Positions 44,647 through 56,650 are shown, numbered from the stretch's first letter. The stretch is DNA of 64,000 nt from Dactylorhiza incarnata (GCA_033032865.1 JAWHQI010000049.1:8977001-9041000); one strand, 5' to 3'. Notes: generated from the letters alone by a model not told the origin. Translations and numbers: made by a program.

Positions 44647-45238
44647 TATAACAATCCAAATTTTGCGCTCAACAAATTTTATTTTATAATTTTTCCCCGA
44701 TGATGATCACAAGGCAATACAAATTTTGTTTTCACTTTTTTGCATTTTATTTTGTTGCATTCTTGCGAGTTGAATCTGTTTTATTTTTCGTTTGGGTGTC
44801 ATTCGTTATATCATTTTTGGGGCACTTGCTTTTATACCATGTGGGCTAAATATTTTGTGGCTGTCATTAATAATTTAAGCTGCTGGAATAAATTGTGGTG
44901 GGCCGCTATTAGTAAATTATGCCAATTATGTGTGCTGGAATGCTTAGTCGAATGCTGGTTAGTGTACTTAACTTGTGTTTGACACTTGGACAATTGCATG
45001 TGGGCTGGTATTACAAACATCTGGTTGGGTTTGGCTTTATCCTACTGCTGGCAGCTTGTGGTTGTGCCTTGATTTATTTTTGACACTTGGATTAAATGTT
45101 GTTGGCTGGTTTAATTGTTTTGACACTTGGCGTGTAATGTTCTTTGCACGTTACATTTTCAATGTGCTGCGACCTTTTATTAAAACCTTAATCCGATTCT
45201 CGAATCATTTGGAGAGCCCGGGAGTTTGGGTCTCTACA
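44647..45238 (+). repeat. LTR 2 of the gag-only gypsy element, internally deleted
   Basis: Starts tataacaatcc (TG lost to TA) and ends gtctctaca. Compared with LTR 1 it lacks about 1.5 kb, including the TATA region, joining the cacttggc stretch directly to gtgtaatgttc. Confidence 0.82.
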
Positions 45239-45775
45239 ACTTGGTATCAGAAGATAGGTTTTCAATATTGTGGTTCTAGACAGTACAAAGTCATAACGCA
45301 AGTTAAAAATGTAACATAATTAATTCAATCCCTTTTATGAATCTGTCCAAGTATATTCTAGTCGACGCTGATAGACGATTCACGAGGAACACGAAGTTCA
45401 ACGAGGAACAAGTTCTGAAGAAAGTGATAATGGATACCATCAACAACGTCCTTCTGAATTCGTGCTAGCAATAGCCGAAGCACTGAAGTTAGTATTCCCA
45501 ACGCTAGGTACGTTAGGACCCACAATTCCCCAAGTAGTTCCTAATCCTCAGCAACCTCAACAATACCCAATGAACCCTCCTCATGATCTTCCTCCAGTAG
45601 TTGTAGCACCAGCTCCTCACTATCGACAAACGGACTACGATCTAAAGCAGTTCATGGGATTGAAACCACCAACCTTCACAAGAGGCTTGTCTCCTTTAGA
45701 AACTGAAGATTAGATTCTTCGTATCGAAACCATATTCCAGGTCATGCATTGCACAGACGATCGAAAAGTCAAATT
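45239..45775 (+). pseudogene. PBS and gag 5' part of a further tandem unit
   Basis: tggtatcaga at 45242 then gag text matching 42100-43760 without the solo LTR: EALKLVFPTLGTLGPTIPQVV and LKPPTFTRGLSPLETED, then TAG at 45711-45713. It breaks off at about 45775 inside gag and joins LTR sequence. Confidence 0.75.
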
Positions 45776-45875
45776 GATTTGTTTTTGACACTTGGATTAA
45801 ATGTTGTTGGCTGGTTTGATTGTTTTGACACTTGGCCAACAACTTTTAATCCAAGTGTCAAAAATAAATCAAGGC
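45776..45875. repeat. Inverted repeat at the joint of two opposed LTR pieces
   Basis: The phrase tttttgacacttggatta (about 45780) is followed by its near complement taatccaagtgtcaaaaa (about 45849), so plus-strand LTR text turns into minus-strand LTR text here. Confidence 0.8.
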
Positions 45876-46731
45876 ACAACCTCAAGCTGCCAGCAATAGG
45901 ATGAAGCCAAACCCAACCAGATGTTGGTCATACCAGCCCACAAGCAATTGTCCAAGAGTCAACCACAAGTTAAGTACACTAACCATCCAACTACTAAGCA
46001 TTCCAGCACACAGAATCAGCACAATTTACTAATAGCAGCCCACCATAATTTATTCCAGCAGCTTAAGTTATTAATGGCAGCCACAAAATATTTAGCCCAC
46101 ATGGTATAACAGCAAGTGCCCCAAAAATGATATAATGAATGACACCCAAACGAAAAAATAAAATAGATTCAACTCGCAAGAATGCAACAAAATAAAATGC
46201 GAAAAAGTGAAAATAAAATTCGTACTACCTTGTGATCATCATCTGGGAAAATTTATAAAACAAAAATTTTGTTGCGCGCAAAATTTGGATTTTTACAATT
46301 CTTTCCTCCTTAAAAGGAGTTTTCGTCCTCGAAAATTAAACGTTATTACATAACCAGAACGTAATTAGTTATTACAACTCATTTCTTCGGATAAGGTTCC
46401 ATATTAAATGCTTGTGGAATAATTAAATGTTCTTCTTGAACATCTGGAGGAGGAGCTGCAATTGGAACAGGGGTCGGTGCAGGTGCCGGTGTAGGGGTTG
46501 ATGCTAAAGGCTCAGATACATGTGATATAACTGCTGCGGTGTTGGAAGTAAAGGTCTATTTGTCATCTTTGGGCAGTTTTTCTTAATGTGTACAGGCTGG
46601 TGACAATAGAAACAAGCATCGTTGAGGCATTCTCCTTGATGCGGATGGCCACACTCATCACATTTTGGCGCAATTGGCTGTGAAGCATTAATGGTTGACA
46701 GACTAGTTGGGATTGATTTTGCGTCTCTACT
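45840..46731 (-). pseudogene. Inverted gypsy LTR piece and gag 3' end
   Basis: Minus-strand copy of the same family. The LTR start lies at 46297 (tgtaaaaatcc) and runs left to about 45840. To its right are the gag stop (about 46380) and the gag tail, including zinc-knuckle text (CGHPHQGECLNDACFYC, about 46600-46670). It is cut at 46731 by the next element's LTR. Confidence 0.75.
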
Positions 46732-47058
46732 CGAGGCCTTTCTGGGGATAGAAAGGCTAGAGCGGCTTGAGGCCGTATCTAGGCTAAAACCAACCGGTTC
46801 TTAGGAAGAAGAGTCGGTATAGAAAACAAAAAGAGTTTTCATATTATTCGCTTTGATTTATAGCGTTATAGAAATCAAATTTTGTAATCAAGTTTATTAA
46901 TGATAATCATGTCTTTTTCTATTTAATAAAATTGATTTACTACTCCTTGTTTTATATTCACTCTTATTCAAATAAAATATCAAAAGTTTTCTATAAAATA
47001 TTAAAGTTTTCTAAAACCCTTATTCACCCCCCCTCTAAGGGCGCCTCAAGATCCAACA
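46732..47058 (+). repeat. Truncated 5' LTR of the plus gag-only element
   Basis: Matches 54370-54697 and ends with the full terminus gatccaaca. It begins abruptly inside gypsy gag, with no TSD seen, so it is a recombination joint rather than an insertion end. Confidence 0.8.
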
Positions 47059-47060
47059 AG

Positions 47061-47073
47061 TGGTATCAGAGCC
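47061..47073 (+). other. Primer binding site of the plus gag-only element
   Basis: tggtatcagagcc matches initiator tRNA-Met. Confidence 0.85.
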
Positions 47074-47107
47074 AGGTTATTCCAAATCGGCTTAACAACT
47101 GGGAATA

Positions 47108-48609
47108 ATGGCGTCTTTTGATCATGATCTCACTTCTACTAGTGGGGAAAATTTTAATATAAATGAAAAAGTATTATCACCACCTTTATTTATGGGCAAA
47201 AATTATAAAGGGTGGAAAATATTAATGAAAAATTTTCTTAAAGCCTTAGACGAAAAAGTTTGGAATATTACTATTGAAAAGCCACCTAGCGTACTAACTA
47301 GAAACGAAATTGTTTTAAATGCAAAATCTATAAATAGTTTATTTTGTGCGCTAGATCAAAATATTTTCAAACTTATTTATAATTTACCTACCGCTTATGA
47401 GATTTGAAATTTTTTTGAAAGAACTTATGATTCTCCTTTTGTAGGTAAGGAACAAAGACAAGAATTGGAGAACATACAAGCTTACACAAATATTCAAGAA
47501 AGCTACTCAAATGATGGATCCATAGAATGCTCATCAAGCGGAAAGGATGATGGAAACTCTTCTTTGGAAGAGGAAGATGAAGAAGACAAAGGAACAATAT
47601 GTTCAAATATTTCCTCATCCACAAGCGCTGTAAGGAAATTAAAATCTCTTATTGTATGTAATTCTATTTCTACATTACAATTGCTTCAAACTACAAAGCG
47701 AAAAATTAAGAAATTGAAAAATGCTAATTGCAAATTGCGCTTAGAAAATAAAGGTTTAAAAGCAAAAGTTAATGAAGAATCAACTTTTGAGTTATCTCGG
47801 TCTACCCATGGCTCCTTAGTTGAAAACATTACACCTTGTGTAGAATATAATGAATTAAAACAAAAACACAAGAAATTTGAAAAGGAGTTTATTTTTGTAA
47901 AAGAACAAAATGAAAGATTATGTTTAAAAATTCTTCCTTCAAAAATGATTGTGCTAAGTGTAAAGACTATAAATTTGAAATTAAAGAGATGGATGAAACA
48001 TTTGAGGAATATAAAAATAACTATCAAAATAATATTGATTCAATTGCTTCCACTCTTAAAAATAGCACAATAGCTTATAATAAAGCTAGACATAATTTAA
48101 AAATTAAGAATAATGAATTAGAAACTAAAATCAACTTTCTCAAGGAAATCATAAAGAAAAATTCTCAAAACATACATTCTCAATATAAATCAAAATCCAA
48201 AAGCAAGTTGAATATGATTTCTCAAAAGTTAAATAAGTCAAACAATGAAAATAAAAAAGTTCAAAAGATTGAAAATGAAATTCCAAAATACAATCATCAT
48301 TATCATTTACAACATCAATCTTCTCCCAACATAAAATTAAATGTTCACAAATTTCCTATGAAAAATACTTTCAATAATCATTACAATTATAATCTTAAAG
48401 ATAAAGATAATCACAATAGAAATTTGATACATAAAAATAATATTAAACCAAGGTTTGAATGGAGACCCAAAGTTAAAGATGAAACACAAACTCCACTCAA
48501 AATGGCTCATTCATTTCCATCTCCCCAAAAGCAAACACGATGTATTTGGGTACCCAAAGGAACCATCTTACTTGGTCCCCTTTGGATACCTAAATCTCTT
48601 ATTCATTAG
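47108..48609 (+). pseudogene. Gag of the plus gag-only element
   Basis: Starts MASFDHDLTS at 47108. The N-terminus has PPLFMGKNYKGWKILMKNFL, the copia/SIRE gag start. A TGA near 47405 fits TGG-to-TGA. The same frame continues to about 47940 with a serine/acidic part and a lysine-rich coiled coil, then a frameshift leads to 47920-48609. The end WVPKGTILLGPLWIPKSLIH matches the minus element's gag end. Autonomous relatives would continue into protease here; this one stops. Confidence 0.72.
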
Positions 48610-50390
48610 GTATCATACAAATGCATGAAGTAGAAATAATTAAATATGAAATATCATTACTCTACTTCATGATATGCTAACACTTCTCCTTGTTTGTTTA
48701 TTTTCTATTTGTTGAACCAACATGGTATGATTACTTACATATCTTGTGATATGACTTTCTCATATTAAGCCAAAGTTCATTAATAAAACAAATTGATTAA
48801 AATTGAATAAAAAATCATATTATTTTTCAAGTGATCTATTAATCCTTTTTGTTTTCATGCCTCTAAATCCATTACCTATAAAAGTCTCCTATCATCATAA
48901 ATCAAACTCTAAATATGTCATATGATATTATTAAGACAAATGAAATAATTGTCAAAATGGATTTAAAAGGTATTCTAGGAGTCTTAGGCTAAATTTACAA
49001 AATGCACAAGTGGTTGATTACTTATTTAATATCCTTATGTCATTTGTTAGTTTATAATATGTTTAACCAAAATCACGAATAATTGGAATTGAATAATTGC
49101 AAAAATTATCTGTTTTTAAACAAAAACCAAATTAAATATTCAAAAATATGCGAGATTTTGACGCAAACTTCAAACGATCGTAGCTTTTGATCCGCTTGTC
49201 TGATTTTCGTGCATAATAACTTTTCGGAATGAGGACGAGAAGATCTATGCAATGGCAAACCAGATTTGCTCGTTTGAGTTCATTTTGACCCTCAAAACTG
49301 CCATAATTCAACTCCATTTAGAAGTTATCTCAGTTTTTTTCTTTTCGGCAATTTTTGTGTCAAAGGATTGTACATCACATGCTCCTAAGTACCATTCCAA
49401 TGACCTTAGAATCAACATTATATTTATTGAAAATAACTCACAAGATTAAATCACATCATTCTAGGTCTATGAATAGTTAGGTTGAAACTTCATGTTGAAT
49501 ATATGCAAGTCTATTATATGCTTCACATAATATTGCATCTTGTTATCATAACCTTTCATCTAGCATCATCACTCACTATAAAATGTCTATGCTAGTTATG
49601 TCATGCAATGTTATGCAAAAGAAAACTAGAATAATGAATGTTTGAAAGTCAAGCAAATTATATATATATATTTGTTGTGGTTAATAATCAAAAATTCAAA
49701 GTGAAAATTTACAAAAACTTTTCAAAATAACCAAAAATATTTTCTCATGATATTAATTATTCACCTTACAATCTTTGTCTATGATATATTGAAAAGGTTG
49801 AATAGGAATGGTTCATATACTTCACCTACCTCATTATGAATAATTAAACATGAATACCTAAATTTCTATGTGTTTACACTAATGATCGCTTAAAATAACC
49901 ATACAAATCAAAAGATCTTTTAATTTAAATATGAAACATAACGACCAAAGATCTTTTGCTTCCAACATATGGTTTGTGATCATGATAATGTGAATGAAAT
50001 ATGTTTTGTGTGTGCATGTATCTCACCTATATGTAAACAATAGAATCTAGGTCTAAAAGTTGAAATACCATTTTTTGAATACATGCAACATCATCACTAT
50101 TAATCATATGGCATTCAAACTAATCATTCTACACCATCTTTTACTATAGGTAGAAATCAATGTCTAGGCTAGGTATATCATGTCATGATGTGGTAAGGTA
50201 AAATTGAATAATGAAATTTTAAGAAACATGAAAATTACTTGACTTTAAAATAAAATTAGAAATCAATCTCTCATAAAAAGCCATAGTCTTTAAATTGTTT
50301 CCATAGGACAAAATGCTTAGGATGTACATTATCATTCACCCACATTATGTGTCTCACAATAGCAAGGATGTTAGATTGTATGCATTAGAA
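48610..50390. other. AT-rich internal non-coding DNA of the plus element
   Basis: No supported frame. It corresponds loosely to 59650-56660 of the minus element. Confidence 0.5.
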
Positions 50391-50416
50391 GACCGGCGTA
50401 GGATTGTATACATTAG

Positions 50417-50606
50417 AAGACCTAACCTCTATGTCATGTCTTGTCCTTAACCGGGGAGGGTTCCAATGGGGCCTTGCGAGGCACTTGGGGGGAAAGAGTG
50501 CTAGGTTGAGTGTTTTATAGTGTGTGCATATGGAATTAACACACCAACCTACGGCATGTGTGCAGCTCCTCATGCCCATCCATCACTTAGTACGGGGCTA
50601 GTGTGT
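50417..50606 (+). repeat. Conserved non-coding island shared with the minus element
   Basis: About 190 bp with clear similarity to the complement of 56470-56650 (shared blocks ccttaac-ggggagggttcca, ggccttg-gaggcact and cacttagtacggggctag). It is GC-richer than its surroundings. Function unknown. Confidence 0.75.
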
Positions 50607-50944
50607 AGGCATATAATTAGGGTATTATTATCTAAGACATTCCTAAATCGTATATTTTGCATGCACTCTTTATGACTATATTATTCATGCATTCTTGTTT
50701 TGATCGAACATGCTTATCTTGTGTTTTGCATATTTTATCATTTTTGATCTTTAATGATCTTGTAAAACACAAGTATTTGAAAACTAAATAAAAATATAAA
50801 AACCTTATTTGAACAAATAAAAAATGCTTAATGAGTCTTCTAATGATCTCCAAAATGTCTGAAATTTATACACTAAGAAGGCCTTTCTATAATAACACGA
50901 AATCAAAGAAAAGTTTTTTTAAAAATGCATGAAATCATCTATTG

Positions 50945-51310
50945 TCTCGGCGTTAACTAGTTAACGCCAGGCGTTAGCCTCTAACGCCAGCATTAGAAAT
51001 TAACGCCTAGCGTTAGCCTTTTGTGCAAAATTGTCAATATCACAATGTTGAATAGTATCTGATCTCTATATCTCTTAGTTCAGTCTTCATGCAATCTGAT
51101 TTACATTATTTTAATTAACATTCTTAAGAATAATTTTACAACCTTTTTATGGGAAAGTATTCAACAACTTTGAGCCTTCTAATCATCTTTAAATTTTCTG
51201 AAATTTCTACACCAAGAAGGACAATATGCATATTCACTATTCCAAAGGAAAAATTTCAAAATCTCAAAAAACAGAGTTCTGATTGGGCGTTAAGTAGTTA
51301 ACGCCAGGCG
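50945..51310 (+). repeat. Internal TAACGCC/GGCGTTA word array
   Basis: ggcgttaactagttaacgcc (about 50949) is itself a perfect 20-bp palindrome, followed by several taacgcc-aggcgttagc copies and another near 51290. These are the same words as in the 3' LTR. Confidence 0.88.
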
Positions 51311-52016
51311 TTAGCCCTTTTTGCCAAATTGAAATTCTATTTTCTCGACACTATTTCTGGTATTTTATAATGATCTTTCTCTGTTTCTTTTCTCAGTTTT
51401 TGAAATTATTTTGTTATTAATTTGGTTGTTTTATTCCAAAATACAAAAAAATTCAAATAATTCAAAATAATCAAAAATATGTTTTTGTTATTTGTTTTGC
51501 TTTAAATATTTACAAAACTATGGTTTGACTATAAGATTTCACAAGAGCAAAACTTCTTAGTTATTTTGTTTCAAATGGTCAAAATTGTTTACGCATACAC
51601 TTAAAGAATATCTTCAATGTCTAATTTTAATTTCAAATTTCCTAAACATTGTTTTATCTTCATGCCTTGACCTTAATCTGATTATGTGCAATGAAATAGC
51701 CTATAGAAAATTATGTATGATTGCCTAGCATGCCTCTAAGCATAAGTAATGTTTTATGCTAATCAATGATTCATTCACTCACTATTTTGGTAATCTACAT
51801 GTGCTCATAATCTTAGTCTTGCATTATTGTGTAGTGTAATAGTCTTAACATATTAAGTTGTATGTCTAATTACCTACACCTTCATTCAAACAATAAATTT
51901 CTTGCACACATAGAAGTGTTATTTCAATATTGTTAGTGTTTGCAACAACAAGTGAATTCAGAGACCTTTGGCCTGCTATTACAATAAAATGAAATAAAAT
52001 GCCAAAGATAACTCAA

Positions 52017-52076
52017 CCAAGCATTACTCACCCTCCTGATAAGTCTTAATGAGCATTGTGAGGTTGAGCACCTTGG
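52017..52076 (+). ncRNA. Candidate hairpin RNA element, copy 1 (plus element)
   Basis: Frame: ccaagcattac, arm ctcaccctc, loop with tgataagtcttaatgagc, arm gaggttgag, then caccttgg. The arms pair at 8 of 9 positions and the outer ccaag/cttgg also pair. The same frame is found at 52182, 57511 and 57690. No known RNA family recognised. Confidence 0.5.
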
Positions 52077-52181
52077 AAATAATTGTAAAGTGTCTTGTGC
52101 AAATACATTCATCTTTTATCACTTCTATTTGTACACCGGATCACTAAAAATAAAAATTAATAAAATTGCGTATGTGATCCC

Positions 52182-52242
52182 CCAAGCAATAATTTGCTCC
52201 CTGATAAGTATTAATGAGCATTGTTTGGGCGAAGCACCTTGG
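52182..52242 (+). ncRNA. Candidate hairpin RNA element, copy 2 (plus element)
   Basis: Outer ccaag/cttgg and the loop are conserved, but the inner arms are tttgctc and gggcgaa, which pair fully if G-U pairs are allowed. It starts 165 bp after copy 1. Confidence 0.5.
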
Positions 52243-53483
52243 TTGTTGTACTCATTATTTGTGCCTTGAAACATTATTCTAGATTTGATGTGTGAAAGTA
52301 ATTATAAGATTGCATCCTTAATATTGTTGTCACTATTTCATTATATATGTCATGTGTTTTGATTATTTCACTTGTATACTTTTATCAAAACACCTTATGC
52401 ACACATCATTGTTTTTCATAAAGCTTCCACTCATGAGAATTGGATCCTAATGCAAACATTACATGATTCTCTAAAAACTTAAGTAAAAGCACTAAATTGC
52501 AATGCATGATTTCTACAATGTTTTCTTTACTTGAAATACTAATTGGTTACATTGTAGATATTATCTTTTTGAATATGCTAAATCATGCTTGCCTATTAGT
52601 TATGAAAATTTTCAAAGTTAAAATGCTCAAATGTGAAGAGTCTAGACATATTGTTGGAATGGTCAAACTATAAACAAAAATACTACTCTTATTTGTTTTG
52701 TTTTTGTTTTCCGCATTCCTCTTTTGGTCATGTACTTCGTTTACCATGGTTTATCATGCTCACTTCTTGGGTCTTTCTTCACTTGTGCTTGTCAAACACT
52801 ATTGCATCTCTTTCAACAAGTAATATTCTTTTTTAATAATTAATTTGAAAAGCAAGTGGTAGAATTCCTTTGGTAAAATCATGGAATGTTGATCTTTCAC
52901 GCTTATCATATATTTTCCGCTGTGCTACTCTCTCCCTTAGCTCGATCATGACTTACTTTATGTTTACACAAAACTCTTAATCCTTTCTTAGTTATGTCCC
53001 AACTTTTGTCTTCTTTATTCTAGTTTTGTTTCACTCCACTCTCTTTTGCTAACAACAAAGGGGGAGAATAAAATGATAAATCGTAATGATTAATGGAGTA
53101 GGATTCACTAGATTAAGGGGGAGCATGAATCTAGTCTATGGTTGCATACACAAAGGGGGAGCAATTTTGGAGGGGGGGACACTTTTAAATGATCTATAAT
53201 TCTTATCATTATCTTATAATTGCTTAGTGTCATATATCTTTATAAAAACACAAATTCTTTATCTATGAATCTGATTTATCTCTATTAGATTTGTTATTAT
53301 CAAAAGGGGGAGATTGTTGGAACATGGTTTTCCGCATCCCTTTGATTTGAGAATAACAAATCCTACTTGTATTTGATCTTGCTTGCCTTTGTGTTTTTAG
53401 CATGCAGGTTTTGAACATGTATGACACTAGGTTGCTGCTCCATTGGTCTGGAACTGTCCACACGCTTAAATGAATATATTATA

Positions 53484-53975
53484 ACCAGGGGCGTTATGCT
53501 TAACGCTGGGCGTTGGCATTCAACGAGATGGTTTACTGTTCGACGGGATGGGATGCCGATCGACGGGATGACTTGCCGACTGAATAAAAAGAGAAAGATG
53601 CTTAACGCCAGACGTTAGGACTAAACGCTGGCATTAACGATCGGCGATTATGGTAAGGAGGAATGCAGCCGTGATTGAAGGAGCAATTTAGAAATGATTT
53701 GACTCAACGCCCGGCGTTAACTCTTAACGCCGACATTAACTTTTGTTCCCGCCAAGATGCAAAATGAATGGAGGGAAGCTGCCGTGGTTGCTGGAGCATT
53801 TTTGGAATGTTTTGACTCAACGCCCGGCGTTAGAGTCAACGCCAGCTTTAAGGTTGCCTAAACTAAAAGTTTCCAAAGATGCAGAATCTCCTCCTGTTTT
53901 GAAGATCCGAGCCATAAAGTTATTTCTATACTGAGTCAACGCCCGACATTAACTCTTAACGCCGACGTTAGCTTC
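53484..53975 (+). repeat. TAACGCC/GGCGTTA word array of the plus LTR
   Basis: At least eight copies of cttaacgcc, caacgcccggcgtta and related forms end just 10 bp before the TATA box. A smaller set of cgacggga words lies at 53535-53575. Confidence 0.88.
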
Positions 53976-53980
53976 CAGTC

Positions 53981-53990
53981 CTATAAAAAG
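53981..53990 (+). promoter_or_regulatory. TATA box of the plus gag-only LTR
   Basis: ctataaaaag. Confidence 0.7.
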
Positions 53991-54697
53991 GTGGATTTTG
54001 TCTTCTCCAACAACTGATTGATTAGAGCCCTATTCCAGCACTTCAGAAACTCTGAGAGGGCCATATTTCCAGACCAACTTATCTCCCACATAAATTCAAA
54101 AGGAGGAATCGAAGGAGGCTTGGATCAACACGCTAACTCAACACAAAGAACGCACGCTTGGACTTCAACAATCTTCAGCGATTCTTCGGCGTCTCCTTCA
54201 GATTACCACATAGGGAGTTTTATATTTGTCTTTTGTATTTTTCTTTTATTTTTATCTTTGTAATCGGTTCGTGAATTCGCCTCGTGTTGGCGACTAGGTA
54301 TGGGTAGGACTTAGGGAGGAATTTGCCTCATGTTGGTGACAAGGTTTAGGGAGTAGATCTAGGGGGTGCTCGAGGCCTTTCTAGGGATAGAAAGGCTAGA
54401 GCGGCTTGAGGCCGTATCTGGGGATAGATCGGCTAAGGCCAACCGGTTCTTAGGAAGAAGAGTCGGTATAGAAAACAAAAAGAGTTTTCATATTATTCGC
54501 TTTGATTTCTAGCGTCATAGAAATCAAATTTTGTAATCAAGTTTATTAATGATAATCATGACTTTTTCTATTTAATAAAATTGATTTACTACTCCTTGTT
54601 TTATATTCACTCTTATTCAAATAAAATATGAAAAGTTTTCTATAAAATATTAAAGTTTTCTAAAACCCTTATTCACCCCCCCCCCTAAGGGCGCCTC

Positions 54698-55934
54698 TGT
54701 TGGATCGGTAGACGCCCTTAGAGGGGGGTGAATAAGGGTTTTAAAATCTTATATTATATTTTGTAATACTTGAAATAATAAGAGATCAAAATAGTGATTT
54801 TGAATAAAGATCTAAATTATTTTATAATAAAAGAGATGATAATAAACAATTTAGAGAAATGAAGAACAAATCATTTTAATTACAAAAGGAGAGACATGAT
54901 TACTATTAATAAAAATGATTTACAAAACTAGATTTCTATGACGCTAGAAATCTAAGGCGAATAATAATAAAACTCTTTTTCATTTTCTATCCCGACTCGT
55001 ATCACCACGAACCGGTCGCCCTAGCATATCCTTCCCCGGATATGGCCTCAAGCCGCTCTAGCCAATCCTTCCCTGGATATGGCCTCGAGCACCCCCTAGA
55101 TCTACACCCTAGACCTAGTCGCCAACACGAGGCGAGTTTCTGCCCTAAGTCCTAACTAGACCTAGTCGCCAACACGAGGTGAATTCTCTAACGGTTACAA
55201 AAGATATGAAATGACAATAATGTAAAAACTCACTATATGGATCTCTTGGACAAGTAGACGAAGACCCGCAGAGTATGATCGTAGTCGATACGGTCTTTCG
55301 TCACGAAGATGAAGCGTGTTGAAATCTTCTCCACGGATCGCCTTAAGCCTTCATGGATTTGTGGGAGTATCTCTCTGAACCTTCCTCTATATGATGTGGC
55401 ACGAAGCTCTGGAATTTTAGGGTGGTAGGAGGATCAAGAAGACGAATCCAAGGGGTCCTTTTTATAGCCTTGGAGCTAGCGCCTGCGCTAGCGCTACCGC
55501 CGACGCCATCCTGGATTAGGCATTATTCTGCGCGGGAGAATCCTTCATTTTAGGCAAGCCGACCGCCTTCCTCTATTGCTTTGCGCTACTGCCGGCGCTA
55601 TCTGCCTTCTATATATGCATCCCGCCAGCTTGAATTTTACTTTTGTTCTTTCAAGCGCTACCGCCTGCGCTAGCAGCTACCACCTGCTTTAGCAGCTACC
55701 ACCTGCTTTAGCAGCTACCGCCTGCTCTAGTAGCTATCACCGGAGCTACCGCCTGAGCTACCGCCTGCTCTAGCGGCCTGTTTTGAGTTTTGGCTCCAAA
55801 CTCGAGCGCTTCTTTTATATGTTATCCTTGAGTCATGTAGACTTGTTTTCCTGCACACTTAAACACACAAGATCAAAAACACATAGGATTTGTTATTCTC
55901 AAACCTAGGAGATGCGGAAGACCATGTTCCAACA
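54698..55934 (-). repeat. 3' LTR of the minus gag-only element (1,237 bp)
   Basis: Plus-strand tgttggatcggtag to gaccatgttccaaca. The leader contains cgccaacacgagg repeats as in the plus LTR. Minus-strand TATA box gctataaaaagg at about 55457-55468. Word array 55473-55790. Confidence 0.85.
55473..55790. repeat. GCGCTA/TACCGCC word array of the minus LTR
   Basis: Repeated gctagcgc, gcgctaccgcc and agctaccgcctgc words directly upstream (minus strand) of the TATA box, with a tandem of about 21 bp near 55670-55730. Confidence 0.85.
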
Positions 55935-56469
55935 AACTCCCCCTTTTGATAATAACAAATCCATTAATGATAAATCAGAGCATTAATATATAAGCATGAT
56001 GAAACCTACTTGTGTGTGTGTGTGAGTGATGACTTAGGAAAATTGTCGATTTTGGTATTTAGAATTGCTCCCCCTAAATACATGCTCCCCCTATGTGAAT
56101 GCTCCATAATATGTAAGCTATCATCTTAATCATTAGTCATGTTAGTTTTCTCTTTTGATAGCGATTAATATTTATCATGTTAGTTCTCCCCCTTTTATTA
56201 TTAGCAAAAGTGGATAAGGAAGCAAAACACAAAATTTTTTTTTGATAATAAGATAAAGGCATGATCGAGCTTTTAGAGAGAAGGAAATGATAAGGAGTTT
56301 TAGAATAATTTTCATTGAAATAGATCAGAGTTTTTAGCATAAAGATGAACAATATAACATTTGCCAAGTAATCAATATTATCATGTTAGTTCTCTCCTTT
56401 ATATAAGAGTTTTAATCATAAAAAGGTAATGATTTCCAAGTAACCGATCTACCTAGATAATATGTCTAC

Positions 56470-56650
56470 ACCCTAGCCCCGTACTAAGTGACGGATGGTC
56501 ATGAGGAGCTGCAAACAAGTCGTAAGTTGGGGTGTTAGTCCCATATGCAAACACTAGAAACTACTCAATCTAGCACTCTATCCCCCCAGTGCCTCACAAG
56601 GCCCCACTGGAACCCTCCCCAGTTAAGGACAAGTCATGACTTAGAGGTTA
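56470..56650 (-). repeat. Conserved non-coding island, minus element copy
   Basis: Complement of the block at 50417-50606, at a comparable place between gag and the hairpin pair's far side. Confidence 0.75.

Larger units (their letters stand above)
23295..45238 (+). mobile_element. Gag-only gypsy element with nested insertions
   Basis: LTR 1 (tgtaacaatcc..., 23295-23569 joined to 40201-42007), PBS at 42011, gag (about 42100-44565, interrupted), LTR 2 (44647-45238). With nested DNA removed the LTR is about 2.1 kb and the internal region only about 1.4 kb. There is no protease, reverse transcriptase or integrase, so it depends on helper enzymes. LTR 2 has lost about 1.5 kb of its middle. Gag resembles the Tekay/Del type. 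Confidence 0.75.
46732..54697 (+). mobile_element. Gag-only SIRE-like element, plus strand
   Basis: 5' LTR truncated (46732-47058), PBS tggtatcagagcc from 47061, gag 47108-48609, 4.7 kb of non-coding AT-rich DNA with conserved islands, PPT aaaagggggaga before 53315, 3' LTR 53315-54697. The 3' LTR lacks its last bases because the minus-strand element abuts it. No pol. Words taacgcc/ggcgtta are arrayed in the LTR and at 50945-51310. Confidence 0.8.
53315..54697 (+). repeat. 3' LTR of the plus gag-only element
   Basis: Starts tgttggaacatgg after a PPT; word array 53484-53975; TATA box ctataaaaag at 53981-53990; ends gcgcctc where the minus element begins, about 11 bases short of the terminus seen at 47058. 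Confidence 0.85.

Noticed and set aside
44740..45319. Frames with membrane-like segments in the gypsy LTR
   Set aside because: They lie in LTR sequence shared with 23295-23569 and 40201-42007, where the frames are not conserved.
52017..52242. Hammerhead ribozyme (retrozyme) as the identity of the hairpin pair
   Set aside because: The loop has CTGATAAG rather than the core CTGATGAG, and no CGAAAC partner or cleavage GUC stem was found.
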